A DNA stretch of 23,825 nucleotides. Source: Clostridiales bacterium (GTDB lineage: Bacteria > Bacillota > Clostridia > Lachnospirales > WQUN01). Of this stretch, positions 23,092 to 23,825 are shown in pieces. The stretch lies in assembly GCA_031289625.1 (NCBI GenBank), contig JAITPB010000186.1, positions 1 to 23,825 of the forward strand, in the 5' to 3' direction. A model generated the notes under the pieces. It saw nothing but the letters and a program-made list of their open reading frames with translations, ran no database searches and had not been told where the DNA came from. The translations under genes and the position numbers were made by a program. Position 1 is the stretch's first letter, and each line of letters begins with the position of its first letter.

Positions 23092-23407
23092 GTGGGCGGG
23101 GCTTATCCTGCCATTGATTTCGTTTCTGATTTCCTTGACTGTCGTGACGGGGCTCCTGCTTTTCACGTCTGTTACCGTAACGGAATCCCGAACTGTTATG
23201 GAAAACGGAGAAGTCATGGAACAGGCGGTTCCTCAACCGCCCACGCAGCAAACAGCGGACGCGGGCGCGTTGATTCTTACAGGAACGTATATATTCTTGC
23301 TTTATAACATTCCCACAGCCGCCTTGCTTGCAGCTTATGCCGCTGGCAGAGGTAAGTTAAAGAGACGGCGCGCTTTGGAGAAAATGAGCGTGCAAGATTT
23401 GCATTAG
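23000..23407 (+). CDS. Small membrane protein with three transmembrane segments
   Basis: This 135-residue protein is not assigned to a named family. Predicted transmembrane segments are at about 4-25, 34-58 and 88-112. Between the second and third is a polar loop with Thr/Val/Glu (VTVTESRTVMENGEVMEQ) and a Pro/Gln stretch. The C-terminus is basic (RGKLKRRRALEK). The ATG has AAGGGGG eight bases upstream, inside the DUF2089-like gene, so the pair is translationally linked. A small HTH regulator next to a small membrane protein suggests membrane-stress or transporter control, but that is inference. Its stop overlaps the tail of the convergent permease remnant by a few bases. Confidence 0.75.
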   Translation: MKNVAMPLIFLLAVGAGVIILQIFLSRKENKWAGLILPLISFLISLTVVTGLLLFTSVTVTESRTVMENGEVMEQAVPQPPTQQTADAGALILTGTYIFLLYNIPTAALLAAYAAGRGKLKRRRALEKMSVQDLH

Positions 23408-23702
23408 AACTCGCGCTTTTGGTAAAACGAGAGCGATAGGCTGTACGAAACGAAAATCATCAGCAATAGCGCCGCAATCGAGAGCATGACGATGATGCCG
23501 CTCTCATCTATTATTCTGGTGAAAAATTCAGAGACAGCGCCTTTTGCCATAGCCGCAAGCGCAGCTGCGCCAGCCATGATGATGCAGAGATGTATCTTCC
23601 CAATACAACGGTTTTTCTATCGACGGAAAGCGTGGCGTAAAGCGCGCCCAGTTTCTTTTGTTCCCCGTTCATATCCCGCAAGCCGCCCGCCACGCGGGTA
23701 TA
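23404..23702 (-). pseudogene. Remnant of an ABC-2 type transporter permease
   Basis: Read on the minus strand, one frame gives MNGEQKKLGALYATLSVDRKTVVLGRYIS, typical of the cytoplasmic segment of small ABC-2 permeases. After a frameshift near 23575-23605, another frame continues as a hydrophobic stretch (IIMAGAAALAAMAKG, then MLSIAALLLMIFVSYSLSLSF) ending in YQKREF and a TAA at 23404-23406. Together these match the last two-thirds of a permease subunit. The N-terminal part is missing: a stop lies just upstream near 23703, and the next sequence begins a different gene. It is therefore both frameshifted and truncated. The exact indel cannot be placed without a homologue. Confidence 0.6.
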
Positions 23703-23787
23703 TTACATTAGGTGCAAATATTGTAGAATTTTAGTTGCGGCTTTCTTGAAAGAATGGTAACATTTTTTCGTAAATGGAGGCGTTACT

Positions 23788-23825
23788 ATGCTATTGACTC
23801 TAACCGCAAAGATTAAAATCATGCC
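23788..23825 (+). CDS. Start of a gene, possibly an IS200/IS605-type transposase (partial)
   Basis: An ATG at 23788 with TGGAGG seven bases upstream opens a frame reading MLLTLTAKIKIM up to the window edge. That opening (hydrophobic start, then a Lys-rich strand) is like the N-terminus of TnpB/OrfB proteins, but twelve residues are too few to be sure. The neighbouring permease is truncated on this side, which fits a mobile element inserted here. Confidence 0.35.
   Translation, partial: MLLTLTAKIKIM

Overview
The window looks like chromosomal DNA of a flagellated, meso-diaminopimelate-walled member of the Bacillota, probably class Clostridia. Supporting signs are strong AGGAGG-type ribosome binding sites, a DNPR-type MurE, a class B PBP of the SpoVD/FtsI type with a PASTA tail, a FliD-chaperone-FliS block and an AmmeMemoRadiSam gene pair. 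The genus cannot be named from the sequence. The middle is moderately GC-rich; the first ~570 bases and the last ~1.2 kb are AT-richer and hold most of the oddities.

Layout. (1) 1-577: possible tail of an unidentified reading frame, then a non-coding stretch with several inverted repeats and a near-consensus sigma-A promoter. (2) 578-2505: O-acetylhomoserine sulfhydrylase (metY) and an unrecognised membrane-anchored protein. (3) 2592-4792: a MEMO-like/AMMECR1 fusion whose stop overlaps the start of a radical SAM enzyme, closed by a bidirectional terminator. (4) 4914-5498, minus strand: Fe/Mn superoxide dismutase, divergent from (5) 5591-8784: fliD, a FliT/FlgN-like chaperone and fliS, closed by a strong terminator. 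(6) 8935-11814: a large M16C zinc peptidase with a signal peptide. (7) 12005-21538: a compact cell-wall run, class B PBP, murE, murF, mraY, murD, ftsW, followed 20 bases later by a class I DAHP synthase. Spacings are short or overlapping, so it is probably one operon. (8) 21563-22513: a GH16 lipoprotein glucanase that appears to lack a normal start codon, then a terminator. (9) 22702-23407: a DUF2089-like small regulator and a membrane protein, with direct repeats placed like an operator over the promoter. (10) 23404-23825: a decayed, frameshifted ABC-2 permease remnant on the minus strand, and the first codons of what may be an IS200/IS605-type transposase.

MurE, MurF and MurD build the UDP-MurNAc-pentapeptide, MraY moves it to the lipid carrier, and FtsW with the class B PBP polymerise and crosslink septal or spore peptidoglycan. 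The aromatic-pathway entry enzyme is appended to this run. FliD caps the filament and the two small proteins are export chaperones. I found no CRISPR array, tRNA or rRNA. The most unusual items are the GH16 gene with ATC where its ATG should be, the operator-like repeats at the DUF2089 promoter, in-frame palindromic and tandem repeats inside murF and the M16 gene, and the structured non-coding region before metY. I did not recognise an obviously new multi-gene system.
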